From Castanea sativa (Eukaryota; Streptophyta; Magnoliopsida; Fagales; Fagaceae): a stretch of 64,000 nucleotides of DNA. The DNA is taken from the NCBI RefSeq assembly GCF_040712315.1, contig NC_134013.1, forward strand, positions 10,141,001-10,205,000, written 5' to 3'. The notes beneath the pieces were generated by a model. The model had not been told where the DNA came from, did no database searches, and was given only the letters and a program-made list of their open reading frames with translations. Below, one piece after another: positions 36,860-50,402 of this stretch. Numbering within the stretch: position 1 is the first letter of the stretch; every line of letters starts with the position of its first letter. A program made the position numbers and the translations under genes.

Positions 36860-39800
36860 ATGGAAACTCACTCAGTTTCCAAGCTACTGATCTTGCTTTT
36901 AATGGTCTTGTATCATGGTTCTGAGCTGACACATTGCAGTGTCACCTACGATAAGAAGGCTATTCTCATCAATGGACAAAGGAGAATTCTCATCTCTGGT
37001 TCCATTCACTATCCCAGAAGCACTCCTGAAGTATATCCCTACCCTTTCTTTTTTCTTTTTTCTTTGAATTCATCTAAAAGAAGTGGTTTGTTTGTGGATT
37101 TTTGTGACAGTTTGGACTTTTTGTGTAATGGGTTTTGTAATTGTTTAGATGTGGGAAGACCTTATTCAGAAGGCTAAAGATGGAGGCTTGGATGTCATAG
37201 ACACTTATGTGTTTTGGAATGTTCATGAACCTTCTCCTGGCAATGTACCATTCTTGATCTGCACCATTTCTTACTTCCACTTTGTTTTGGTGTCTTTTCT
37301 TCACTTTACACTTCATATGTTTTAATCTTTTAGTTCTAAGCCTTTTCCTTTTTTGTGTGAACTTGGTTTTTAGTATAATTTTGAGGGCAGGAATGATCTG
37401 GTACGGTTCATTAAGACAGTGCAGAAAGTAGGGCTCTATGCTCATCTCCGCATTGGACCTTATGTTTGTGCAGAATGGAATTTTGGGTACCTATTAACTT
37501 CCACTTTTGTTTTATTTTATTGTTTTGGCTAGATCTACATGTGTAACATGTTTTCTATCTTTATGGCAAAGTAAATGCTTGATGTTAGATTTTTTTTTTC
37601 AAAGTTTGTCTGAGTGGTTGATTTGGCTGTCATTCTCTCTTTGATACAGGGGATTCCCTGTTTGGTTGAAGTATGTTCCTGGTATGAGCTTCAGAACAGA
37701 TAATGAGCCTTTCAAGGTTTTTCTTCCTCTACTTCCCTCAGTTGTTTCCTGAAAATTTGAGGCCTAATCTGATATGTCAAATTGAAATGAAAAAAAAAGG
37801 AACAAAGTAACAATTATGATGCTCATGTTGGTTCCATAATTAAAATTGTGTAAATGTCTTGTCATGAAGACAGCAATGCAAGGGTTCACCCAGAAGATTG
37901 TCCAGATGATGAAGAATGAAAGGCTATTTGCTTCGCAAGGCGGTCCCATTATCCTTTCTCAGGTATGGCTTCTTGACATATGGCCTTGTAAAGTTTTAGG
38001 TCCTGTGTATCAGTGTATCTGTTTTGATGGATGTCAAGATATGTGTGGTAGGCAGTAGCAACTCTTGAGTTTTGGCCAACAATGGATTTGGCATTGATAG
38101 CAGTGAATGGTTCTTGTATGAACTGATTGCAGTATATTCTTCTTCTGCTTTGCATAGATTGAGAACGAGTATGGGCCTGAAAGCAAGGCACTTGGAGCTG
38201 CTGGCCATGCGTATATAAATTGGGCGGCAAAAATGGCTGTTGGATTGAATACAGGAGTTCCATGGGTGATGTGCAAGGAAGATGATGCCCCAGACCCTGT
38301 GGTGAGCTCTCCTTTTCTTCTTACATGCTGGACCTACCTATTCCACTGTTACTTTGAAACTTGGCTATAGTATTATAGACTTTTCGAATAGTTTTAAATC
38401 TTGAAGATTAACTTGCAGTTAAAATTTCTTGCATAACTAATCCTTTTAACTCATCTGAAAATTCTGAGTTTGGTCTCTCCATATCTTGACTACAGATAAA
38501 TGCATGTAACGGTTTTTACTGTGATGCTTTCTCTCCCAATAAAGCTTACAAACCTACCATGTGGACTGAGGCTTGGAGTGGCTGGTAAATAAGTGCTTTC
38601 GGTACATTTGAAGCTGACTGTATGAATGCAAACATACTCCTCTGATTCCCCCACTCTCGCTCTCTTAATGATTAGGTTCACAGAGTTTGGTGGCACAATT
38701 CACCAACGACCAGTTCAAGATCTGGCATTTGGAGTTGCTCGTTTCATACAAAAGGGTGGCTCATACATAAACTACTACATGGTTTGTTATCTTGTGTGAA
38801 TCAGTTCTCTGTTTTAAAAAGGACTAGTTTTTCCTGTCACTAAATTTGAGGTCTTAGTCAATGACTTATGGCTTGTGACAGTATCACGGAGGAACAAACT
38901 TTGGACGCACTGCTGGAGGTCCATTCATTACAACAAGTTATGACTATGATGCCCCAATTGATGAGTATGGTGAGAAAGCTGAGCTCAAATTCATCATGAT
39001 AAATTTTCTCAAGATTTTTGTGATGCTTTAAATGTATTCACCATGTAGGCATGCCTAGCAAGACATTTCATTAATGACCCACAAACCCATGGATTAATTA
39101 TGTATTTTGCAAGTGATTTCTAAAGTTACCAAACTACACCAAATAATTCTTTTCATGTTTTCCCAAATGAATGTGTTTCCCTGAACTCAAATTCATTGTG
39201 GCATTAGTCCAAGAATTCAAATGACTTACAAATATTGTTCAGAATATGTTGCCACATCTTGCATTCAAACAAGACTTCTATATTCTATCCTGCTTTGAGT
39301 TCATTACTTTTTGGATCCTGATTCCTTCCCTGTAAAAATAGCTCTTTGGTAATGTCAATTTATATTTTGTAACTCTTAGTCACAACTAACTATTTCGGAC
39401 TGTGTTTAGGTTTGATCAGGCAACCAAAATATGGTCATTTGAAGGAGCTTCATCGAGCTATTAAGCTATGTGAACAGGCTTTAGTTTCTTCAGATCCTGT
39501 TGTTACTTCTTTAGGAACCTATCAGCAGGTTAGCTATTTCTCTTAGCTGGGCAATCCATGTCAATACTAACTTTGGCAATGGAAATGCTTAACTCAATTA
39601 TGGCCATCTCCCAGGCTCATGTATTCTCTTCACACATTGGGAGAGGACGGTGTGCAGCCTTTCTTGCAAACTACCACACAACTTCTGCTGCTAGGGTATT
39701 ATTCAATAACATGCATTATGATTTGCCTCCTTGGTCAATTAGCATCCTTCCTGACTGCAGAAACGCTGTATTTAATACTGCAAGGGTAAGTAAAGTTCTT

Positions 39801-42682
39801 GCTTTCATCGCAATCCATGTCAGAAGGAAAAACAACTGATGTGGTGGAGTAGGTTATTTTATGCTTTGTTTTTTTGGACGAAGGACTGATACAATTGTCC
39901 TGTCAAAAAGGTGGGAGTTCAAACTTCACAGATGCAAATGTTGCCTACCGATTCTGAATTGCTCTCATGGGAGACTTATGGTGAAGATATTTCTTCTCTA
40001 GTGGACCAATCATCAATGACAACTGTTGGACTCTTGGAACAAGTAAATGTTACCAGAGACTCGAGTGACTATCTATGGTACATGACCAGGTGAGCTGCTA
40101 CATCATCCAATTCATGAATACTTATCCCTTAATTTGTCAATTAGTAGTTTAATGGATCTCAAAGCCCTAGATAATGTTTTCGCATTAGTGAATTAAGAAA
40201 TTCCCAAGGTATCATGAAAGAACATCTTAAATTAAAAGTAAAAGGGAGAATAGGCATTTATTTTCTATCTTTAAATTTTATTAATATTTTGTGAAATTAC
40301 AACGTGACCTGACTGTGGCTTCCACAATCCATATAAATGCGTTTAGTTTTGCTCTTCATTACTATAGATTGGTTGTGTAACACAATGTACAAGGAATTGG
40401 TGAGAAATTGAGGGTTGGAATGGGGGAAGAGAGATGAAATGGAAGATGGCTCAAGCATTGCAGCGCTTGCAGAAACAATTTAATATTTAAAAGTCTTCTC
40501 TAATCTTTCTGTTCTACTAACATATACTCAATTTACTCTTTACACTGGACAGAGATTCATCTAGAGTGCACATGTTCTGACTGCCAATGTGATTGATCTA
40601 TTCTGGATTTTGGCCTTTTTTAATTGATATTAAAAAAGCTTTGTATAATTTTCTAGTCTGGATGTCATTTCAGTGTTGATGTTAATCCGTCAGAATCATT
40701 TCTGCGAGGAGGACAAAAGCCCACTCTTAGCGTGCAGTCAGCTGGGCATGCTGTTCACGTCTTCATCAATGGGCAATATTCAGGTTTGTTGAATTTGACC
40801 TTAGTAATTGACTTGAAGCCTAGCGAAAATGAAATATTGTCTTTTGCAAGTGGACTAGTACTTCAAATTTAGTACCTGCATACTCTCACACCAGAAAATT
40901 TAGTTTGGTAATGTCATGTTATAACTTGTTACAGGGTCGACCTTTGGGACCAGGGAGCAGAGGCAATTCACATTTACTGGATCCGTCAATCTGCATGCTG
41001 GAACAAATAAAATTGCACTACTCAGTATAGCTGTGGGATTACCGGTTAGTGCCCCATCCATGACTTTGTCCAAATGCAAATCTGGCAGTTTAATCATTTG
41101 TCGAACTGCAAGTTAACTGGTTCATTCTCCTAATCTTTGGGTCCTTTAGCATGGGGCTGCTAAAGTTCTTCCAGATTTGACCCAACTAGATCATTAACAT
41201 AGCAAAAGCATAAGCCATTAAGTTATTTCAGGTACTGACTACTAAATTTCTGTGTTGTTGAAGAATGTCGGATTCCATTATGAGACATGGAAAACAGGAA
41301 TCCTTGGTCCAGTGTTGCTACATGGTCTTGACAAGGGGCAAAGAGACTTATCATGGCAGAAATGGTCCTACCAGGTCAGACAGAGCAGTTATATGAACAA
41401 AAATGCAGGAACATCTTATTCAGTTATTTGTTTATGTTTTGTCTTGATCCCAAAAGTTTTAGGCTCAAAGTATCTGCTGTATACAGGTTGGCCTAAAAGG
41501 AGAGGCAATGAATTTGGTCTCTCCTAATGGAGCCTCGTCTGTTGATTGGATCCGAGGATCACTAGCCTCACAAAGCCATCAGCCTCTGACATGGTATAAG
41601 GTAGGAGAACTACAAATAAAAAGGGGGGGGGGGGAGAGGAGGAGGAACAAGACAAAATATTTAGTGTTACAGACAAGTTCAGTTAGAAGCTAAATAAATT
41701 GGTAATTGCAGGCTTATATCAATGCACCTAAAGGAAATGAGCCACTGGCTTTAGACATGCAGAGTATGGGAAAGGGTCAAGTGTGGATCAATGGACAGAG
41801 CATAGGAAGATACTGGATGGCCTATGCAAAAGGCAATTGCAATACTTGTAGCTACTCTGGGACATTCAGGCCCACAAAATGCCAACTTGGTTGTGACCAA
41901 CCAACCCAAAGATGGTATTAGATTCATAGTCTTATCAAAACATTTAACATAGCAATTAAATCTTTATACCTGCCCTCAAAGATCGCAATTTGGGCAAAAG
42001 GCAAGCTGAGCTTGGTTCATTAGACATTTCTTCATACTTGTTTAACTTACGTTGTGTATTATTCAGGTATCATGTTCCAAGGTCCTGGTTAAAGCCAACA
42101 CAAAATTTGTTGGTAGTTTTTGAGGAACTTGGTGGGGATGTATCAAAGATTTCTCTTGTGCGGAGATCAGTGACACGTGTTTGTGCTGATACATCTGAGC
42201 ACCACCCAACTACTGAGAATTTTAGTACTGAGGGCCATGGTGAACCAAAAATGCTTCACCAGGCCAAGGTTCACTTGCGCTGTGCAGCAGGAGAGTCCAT
42301 ATCAACTATTAAATTTGCAAGTTTTGGGACTCCTTCTGGAACTTGTGGAAGTTTCCAAAAGGGAACCTGCCATGCACCGAACTCTCTTGAAGTTGTAAAA
42401 AAGGCACTTCCTCAACTGCAATAATTAATTTTTTTTTCTGTAATATATGTGATCTAGTTGTGGTTTTACAAACTTGCAAATCTTCTGTTAAAAAAAAATT
42501 GTACTAACATCTCTTTAACGTCATGTATTTCACAGAAATGCATGGGGCAGGAGAGTTGCTTGGTTACCATATCAAATACTACCTTTGGGGCGGATCCATG
42601 TCCTGCCATGTTGAAGCGATTATCAGTGGAAGCTACTTGTTCTTCAGCGAGTACAGGCACCGAAACCAATTCAAGGAGATGA
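36860..42682 (+). CDS. BGAL: Beta-galactosidase, GH35, with C-terminal lectin domain
   Basis: Secreted beta-galactosidase (EC 3.2.1.23) of about 855 residues in 19 exons: 36860-37030, 37149-37244, 37374-37486, 37650-37716, 37870-37962, 38158-38301, 38496-38584, 38676-38781, 38882-38969, 39410-39528, 39615-39785, 39911-40089, 40674-40783, 40935-41044, 41264-41374, 41487-41600, 41712-41914, 42067-42403, 42536-42682. Phases close at every join. A signal peptide (about residues 1-26, hydrophobic [10 protein letters not shown]) precedes the GH35 domain. The signature [14 protein letters not shown] (acid/base Glu about 184) and WTEAWSGWF (nucleophile Glu about 253) are intact. A beta-sandwich region ([16 protein letters not shown]) and a galactose-binding SUEL lectin domain (about 765-847, ending LSVEATC) follow. 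The expected role is trimming galactose from cell-wall pectin or arabinogalactan. Residue oddity: NVGFHYETW. The last intron seems to use a GC donor at 42404; a GT donor at 42395 would drop three residues. Confidence 0.95.
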
Positions 42683-45619
42683 GAACACTGTAAAAAGCAG
42701 GTAGAAACTTCCTGGTGTAATTATCATAGCCTGCGAATGACAAGAAGCAATTAAGCATGATATGAAGAACAAGAACAGTAATATTACAGGAGAACTTTCA
42801 ATATCATGACTAGCGTGGGATTCAACAAGTTACATATAGATAGGGGTATCTCATCTAGGCAATATTTTTCCTTTTTCTGGAAAATATGATTCTGCAAGTA
42901 CTTTGTGGTGGATGGGCAAAGGTTCAATAAGGGATTATTGACCAAACTTGATTCCTTGTTTTATGCCAAGCCACACAATTTGTGATTCTTTAGCGATATA
43001 AGAAATTATTTATGGGTAGTAGAAGGTACTAGTTAAGCAGAATTGGTATTGAATATTAGTAAAATATATGCTTCAAGAGCAATTATTGTGTAAAGACACA
43101 AGCGCTTCCCCTGAATTGTAAGTTACATTTCACTTATTAATGTATGATACTACATTGCCATCTTAAAGATTTGTACTAGTAAACACTCTCCTTCCTATTA
43201 ACAAAACATCTTTTTCCTTGCTTCTCCCTACTTTAATGGAAATAGGGGGAAATCGCCATTTCACCGCTGCTCCTTAGCAACTGCCTTTTGCCTAACATGG
43301 ACTTAACTAATAGACAATCTGATTTGGTTGCTGAAATTGTGTTGGATCATGGATGGCGTAATATGATATATCTACAAAGTTATTAACAGTATGCCAGGCA
43401 CAACCCCAAAATCTTGACATCTAAATAGGTTTGTGGCTTACTTTCAAGCCCAATTCAGCCACATCCAGTCTATTTTCTCATCAAATAAATATATTCAAAA
43501 TGCTTTAATAACTAGTTGTTCAATACAGAATTATAATATAACCCAGTTAAAGTCTTCAGCTCCGTTAAGAAATTTGTGTACTGTAGCAATCTTAAGCCCT
43601 CTTAAATCCAACTGTAACTAGCATAGGGAGGCCCTGCCTATAATGTTCTTTTCTTCTTACATTGAGAATTGAAATGGGACACTAAAATGAGGGCCTTCAC
43701 TAATGCAACTAGCTTGGGTTACAAACTTGCAATCAGTTTGGTAAAGAGATGTGTTCCTGAACATTATCTATTACCATTAGCATTTATCATAATAGTAATG
43801 CTAGTGACATATAAAGTCTCATGATTTTTGTCACAATTTGTTACGTGGCGACTTGTGATAAAAATAGTGTGACTTGATGTGTCTCTAGCATTTTTCTTAT
43901 CATTATCCAATATCCAGGATCGAGTTGGGAAAAAAGTTATAAGACTTTGTGTGACTTGTGTCCTTAGCATTTTCCTTATCATTATCCATTATCCAGTGCT
44001 CTTTACTCCTATCACATGGGCCATCCTAGAGTGACTGAGTAGTGACTAGTGAGTAGCCTTTCCGTTTGTCAATAGGAGCTTTGGGGCTTGGCTGGCGCAC
44101 ACAATAATGCCTTCCTTACTCGTTACTACAGCCTTATGTTTCATGTTCTTTCATCTTCCACTTTTTTGGTCAACATGAGAATTTATTTCTGCTGTCCTTT
44201 CACAAAGACTTGAGTTAGTTTGGTTGGGTGAGAATGAAAGAAAATTATTGATGGGGTTGAAGTATTTTTTCTTCGGGCTCATTAAAAGTTTTTTCTTCAA
44301 AATGGAAATAAAACTAAAGAGAAAAAATAAAGTTGTTTAATGAACAAAAATGTCCATCCGGTTTTTTTTTTTTTTTTTTTTGCTGCACGTTGCCTTCCCC
44401 CCTCCCCCCCTTTTTTTTTCTTTCTTTTCTTTCCTGACCGTTGCCTTTTTTTTTTTCCGGGCTATATGTATGATAGTTGTTTTGTTTTGTTTTGCTTTTT
44501 TTGGTTGTTTAACTGAACATGATTTTTTTTTAGGACATAATTTTTATTTTTTAATAAATGGGGCAATAGCTTTTTTTTTTTTTTTTTTTTTTGGTTGCTT
44601 GTCACTTTTTTGTTTTAATTAGACATCATTTTTTAATAAAAGTGTAGGAATAAATTTATATAAACTTACTTTTTTCATCTTTCCACTTTTCTACTCCTAA
44701 TCAAACAAAAATAAGAGGAATTAATAATTTTTTTTATTCTCCCACTATTTTCTATTCCTTTACTTTTTCACTCTTTCAACTAAACGGACCCTTAATCACC
44801 ACCTTCTGCAGCCAACTAAGGGTATAAAATGAGATATATACAGCCCTTTCCACCAAAAATGAAGGAAAAAAAAAATCCCTTTGATTTTAGCTACTTTTTT
44901 TCAAATAGGTCCTACTATATAAATATATGTGTGTGTGTGTGTGATGATTGGTGTAACTCCAAACAATGTTACACTATCTAATAACAAGTTGTTGAATTCG
45001 TATTTTTAAAAATTCTCCATTTGCACAGCCTGAAATTTAGAACACGGCCTCTTGGCCTAGGCAGCTAGGATGGCCAAACGAGGACTGAGATTTTGTTTGA
45101 CCAGTAAAGGTGAAAATCAGGTCTGCAACTTACAAATTAAACCATAATCAGTTAGCAGCCTTGTTAATACCCCTTTTGAGCCAATAGTCAAATGCCAAGG
45201 AACCCCCCACTTCTATGGCTACAGAGTGCATCTCCGTGCAAGAGAAACAATCTACAAAGAGAAAATTGTATACTAAACGTTTATAATTTCCCAACAAATG
45301 ATAATTAGAAGCATTACAATATGCTTCAATGCCTTTAACTTAACAATGCCTTTAACTTAACAACTGTGCATGAAGAAGAAGAGGAAGAAGAAAAAAAAAG
45401 AAGGAAATATCATATAAACATAAACAAATAAAGCACTGTGGACTACTTCACGTTACTTAAAGCCACAAATATTAAAAGGTAAAATGTAGCTGCATACAAG
45501 AAGCACACATTTTAGACATCTACTACCAGAGTAGTAGTAGCTCTATTCTTATCATCAAATGAAAACTAGAAAACACTCATACAGTACTGAGGTTCATAAA
45601 TTCTCCTCCATATTACATA
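42683..45619. other. Intergenic between BGAL and thioredoxin
   Basis: Begins with the BGAL 3' UTR. Homopolymer T/C runs occupy 44,361-44,600. 43,790-43,995 contains a loosely repeated phrase (tagcatttttcttatcattatcca / tagcattttccttatcattatcca). 44,770-44,795 resembles one end of a hAT-like MITE (actaaacggaccctta). The thioredoxin 3' UTR lies just below 45,619. No other gene is seen. Confidence 0.5.
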
Positions 45620-47267
45620 TCATTCAACAGAAGTGGCATGCTTTTCTATAGTCAGCTGCAACTCCTCTTTCTTTGCACCCACAACCTTGTCCACTAATTT
45701 GCCTTCTTTCAAGAACAAAAAGGTTGGCATTGCCTCCACAGCCCATTCCTCAGCTACAGTCTGCAGACAGCCGAGTAAAAAAAAAATTTTTAAAGTTAAA
45801 ATCATATATTGGCTTGAATTGAACTACGCACGGATTTCATACAAGTTAATGTAGAATCAGATTAGGTTATTAATTAGAAACATGCTAGGAATAGATTTGT
45901 TTACCTTCAATTCATCCACATCAACCTTCAGGAATAAGACATTAGGAGTCTTCTTAGCAAGCTCTGCCAGAACTGGGGCAATGAAACGGCATGGTCCACA
46001 CCATGAAGCCGTGAAATCCACCACCACCTATCATGCAACTTTCTGAGTAAATGGCATATTTTTTATTTCAAGAGATTCTACAATTAGGACAAAAACAAAC
46101 CTAAAATTAGAAAATGAAACTCATAATTCTCACACAACTAATAACATTAACAACAATACAGTATTGGCCAATACAACACAAACATTATTATATCCCTTAA
46201 CAACAATTAAATTCATTCATATGTCTTATTGGCCGATGCAATTACATGGTTGAATTTAATTTAAAGATAAGATGTAACACCTAGAGAAGTGTAACTAGCT
46301 AAGCTATGCCATTGCGAATCTCTACAAGGACAAAGTTCTTCTTCTTTTTTTCCCCAATGATATAATGTTTCTCTGAGCGCATTGCTTTACCAATATCTAA
46401 ATCTACCAGACAAACACTTTATGTGTATGTTAAAGCATCTAACCTAAAAGTAAACCAATTCAAATATTCAAGAAGGAGCTATTCAAGGATTCAAAAATAT
46501 CTAATTACTCACTAAAGCTACAAATATATTATCCAGACAATACCAATAATTTTTTTTATAATAAAAATTATAAATCTTCAAAATACACAATATTGTATGA
46601 CAATTAAGTTTTATACCCTGCTATATGAAATGATGATATCTAATTAAAATTTATAAGGGTAATAAGTCCCAAAGAGAAATTGATTCAAGAACCTTTCCAA
46701 TATTAGTATAGTACTTTTCTCTCTTACAAAAACTAAATCTAGATAATTCGAATACGTTATTGAAATTTATCAATTCGAATTTAAGAAGAAAAAAATTCAA
46801 TGCAAGTTCATTACAAATATTTTATTCTTCTGGCCATTAAAAAAGCAGTTGTTATATTGTGGCCATTAAAAAACAACAAGCAAACAAAATCAGGCAAAAC
46901 CAAGATTAACCAAATCCTTTAATCAATTATTGGGATTTCAATTGAGGTATGCATATATTTTTCTAAAAAAAAAAAAAAAGAATTTGGACCAATCCCAAGG
47001 ACCAAATCAAACCCAATAAAGACCATGTGTTTAAATCATGTAACAACCCCTTCCAACCTTAAAAACCCAGAATTCAAAAGACCCCAAAATGATGATCATA
47101 ACAATAATTGAATTAAAAAAAAACTACACAGACAAACAAAAAATAAGAAGAAGAAGAAGGGTGTTTGTTAAATGGAATACCAGTTTCTTAGCCTCATTTC
47201 CCTTCTCAAGTTGCTGAGTCCAAGCCTCAACGGTGTGGCAGCCAATCACTTGGTTCTCTTCAGCCAT
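45620..47267 (-). CDS. TRXh: Thioredoxin h
   Basis: Small dithiol-disulfide oxidoreductase, 116 residues in three exons: 47267-47181 (29 codons), 46027-45905 (41 codons) and 45760-45620 (46 codons plus TGA), all phase 0 with GT-AG borders. The N-terminus [16 protein letters not shown] has no transit or signal peptide, which points to the cytosolic h-type. The active site WCGPC lies in exon 2 within [18 protein letters not shown], with the buried Asp in VVVDF. The cis-proline motif [12 protein letters not shown] is in exon 3. Three exons with a split between KKL and VVVDF is the usual plant thioredoxin h structure. It would be reduced by NADPH-thioredoxin reductase in the cytosol. A decayed relative lies at 62,950-64,000. 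Confidence 0.96.
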
Positions 47268-47360
47268 TATTTGTTTTCTTTGTTTGTAAGTAAACCGAGA
47301 TTCGCAGGTAAAAAATGTTTTGTTTTGATATTTTGTGCGATGAGAGAAACCTATGCTATG

Positions 47361-47369
47361 TATTTATAG
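47361..47369 (-). promoter_or_regulatory. TATA box of the thioredoxin gene
   Basis: The minus strand reads CTATAAATA about 95 bp upstream of the start codon at 47267, a normal distance for a plant gene with a short 5' leader. Confidence 0.65.
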
Positions 47370-48462
47370 AATTATAGCTTCATGACCTTTGCTCTTAATT
47401 TACCAAAAAGTCCAGAATTTTTCCCTGAATTACTATACTGCCATTTTTCTGAATGTGAGGACCCGATTGAGTGACGTATAGCCCTGCGTCATCGGATGGA
47501 ATACTATTCTTGTTTCCCTTTTAATACACCATACGGCGTTCAAACAGCGCACGCCGCGCTGCCACATATTCACAATTTCACACAAAGTAAATTAAACGTA
47601 TGCTTGGGAATATGCATAAAAATGTACAAATTTTTCTACATTTACATAAAAATATATAAATATTGTAGGTATTTAATTAAGAATTTTAGATATAAAAATC
47701 TAATTGTTAGATTGCATGTTCTTATTATATACAAAAATAACTAAGATCAATAAAGCTATGTCATTAATTAAATATTTAAAATTTATGTTTTGTGATAAAT
47801 AAAATTATACATAAAAAGTAAATTTAGTGGTAAAATAGTAAATAATATTTGATTTGAATGAAATTTAACATGATTTTTTGTTTTTAAGAACGAAATTTAA
47901 CATTATGTATATTAAAAACAAGTAATTTAATTATTAGATTTTCAAAAATTACATCTAATAAAAAAATATAAGAAAAATTTGAGGAATTTTTCTCTAAATT
48001 AGTTGGTAGAGAAATTCCATTCTAATGTTAAATGTAAATTTTATATTAACAATACAGTATAATAAACTAATAAATTTTTAATTTAATACTTTATCAAAGC
48101 TAAAGTAAAAGTCAACCAAAGAATAATATTAACTTTTAACTGGGATGATAAGGATAAGGTCGGTTAGTTTTAGTTTTGGTTTTAGTTTTAGTTTTTTTTT
48201 TTTTTGGTGTGGAGGGCTTAAAAGGCCGGTTGGGTTAGTAAACCATTGATTAGATGAATAGATATCGTTTTCTCAACCCAAAATTGATTAGATGAATAGA
48301 TATCGTTTTCTCAACCCAAAAAAATAAAAAAAAAAAAAAAGAAGAAGAAGAAGAAGAATAGATATCGATAATGTCGGTAAGGTTTGACTTTTTTTATTTT
48401 TTATTTATTTTTAGGGTGCGGTAAGGTATGACTTGGTTCAATCTGATGCATTCTTTGTAATC
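47370..48462. other. Intergenic upstream of thioredoxin
   Basis: No gene is seen. A perfect direct repeat of about 37 bp (ttgattagatgaatagatat ...) occurs at about 48,247 and 48,284, followed by an A-run and (GAA)n at 48,340-48,358. Confidence 0.6.
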
Positions 48463-49043
48463 ATATCTATCTATATAAAAAGAGGCAATGCCTCTACAGT
48501 GATTTTTTGGTTTAGTGAGTCCCTGCCCAAAGTCACCGTTTCATCTCCTCTATCTACACCACTGCTTTATCTTTTTCTTCATTGTTTTTGTTTTATTTGG
48601 GCTTATATGGGCTTAAAAGAAAAGCTTTCACCTTACTTTTTGCTTTCTCTATATCTTATTATTATTGTTTTTATTTTATTTGGGCTTATATAGTTGCACA
48701 TAACCCACGGCCACATCTATTATCTCTAATCTCTTATCTTATATTATTATTATTATATATATAAAAAGCGCAAACGCGCTAACGTACTGTAGTTACAGTA
48801 CTTTTGGTTTATTCAATTGGTATGGTAGTTATCGTGCCTAAAATTTTTTTTTAGTAATCAGTTTGTCTTTTTTTTTAAAAAAAAATATTTATGTAAACTG
48901 GTATATATATTGTTATATTGATACAACAAATTTCATAATATTTTCACAATTATTGACGTGTCAATTTTTTACAAGTCGAAATAAAATAATAAAATATGAG
49001 ACTGACCAACCACAACTAAAAATAAATGTTTTGAGAAAATGTT

Positions 49044-49735
49044 ACAACAACTTATTTGCGAATGCACTAATGCACTGTAGCTACCGTATTGTTATATTGA
49101 CACAACAAATTTCACAATATTTTCACAATTATTGACATGTCAATTTCTTACAAGTTGAAATAAAATGATAAAATCTGAGACTATGACCAAACACAACTAA
49201 AAACAAATGTTTTGAGAAAATGTTATAACACTTATTGTTATCACAATATTTTCACAATTGTTGAGATCTCAGTTTCTTATAGATCAAATAAAAAAAATAC
49301 TAAGTCCACAGCATTTTAATATTAATTTCTACAGTGCCTAAAGTTTTTTTTTTTTTTTTCCAGTAATCAGTTTATGTTCTTTTTTTTCTTTTACAACAAC
49401 TTATTTGCGAATGCACTAATGCACTGTAGCTACCGTATTGTTATATTGACACAACAAATTTCATAATATTTTTACAATTATTGACATGTCAATTTCTTAC
49501 AAGTCGAAATAAAATGATAAAATCTGAGACTGTGACCAAACACAACTAAAAACAAATGTTTTGAGAAAATTTTATAACACTTATTGTTATCACAATATTT
49601 TCACAATTGTTGAGATCTCAGTTTCTTATAGATCAAATAAAAAAAATACTAAGTCCACAACATTTTAATATTAATTTCTACAGTGCCTAAAGGTTTTTTT
49701 TTTCCAGTAATTAGTTTATGTTTTTTTTTCTTTTA
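49044..49735 (+). repeat. Tandem duplication, period 349 bp
   Basis: acaacaacttatttgcgaat at 49,044 recurs at 49,393. The two units are nearly identical over about 340 bp, down to the T-run and the cagtaat-agttta words that close each unit. It lies inside the nested Helitron cluster. Confidence 0.9.
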
Positions 49736-50402
49736 AATATTTATGTAAGCTGTCATATCTATTAGCTATATAAAAAAAGAGCCAAAGGCTCATGAATAGT
49801 ATTTTTTTGGTTTATTCAATTAGTGAGGTGCACTTTTTCTTTTCTTTTCTTACTTTTTTTTTTTTTCCTTCAAGTATGCCAGTTGGTTTGAGCTTTGTTT
49901 TTATTTTTGTTTTTTGTTTTTGTTTTTTTAAGATCTTTATATGTTTACATTGTACTTGCAATACAAGTTTACATTGTAAATACACAAAAGTGGTTAATAT
50001 TATACACATTTGCACAAAAAATTGTAAATATAGTACAAATTTTGTAATGTGTACAAAATTTGCCAATTTTTTTTCTACAATATAAATTTAAATTGTAATT
50101 AAGTACAGTGTATACATAGAGATATTATGAAAATGTTGTGACACATGTGTCAATTCCTTATGGGTCAAATTAAAATAATAAAATATCATACCGAGATCTA
50201 GCATAACTAAAAATGTCGTGAAATTTTGTTGTTATTACAATATATTCACAACTATTGAGGCGTAAGTTATAGGTCAAAATAAGATAATAAAATATTGGAC
50301 TGGGATCCGTCACGGTTGAAAATAGAAGTATTGTGAAAACATTGTAATATTTTATTGTATTCATAGACTTTTTTTTTTTTTTTTTAAAGTCAAATTTAGT
50401 AA

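Noticed and set aside
37074..37445. 123-codon minus-strand frame
   Set aside because: Antisense to BGAL introns and exons 2-3, no domain.
44350..44622. Phe-rich 90-codon frame
   Set aside because: Created by long T-runs.
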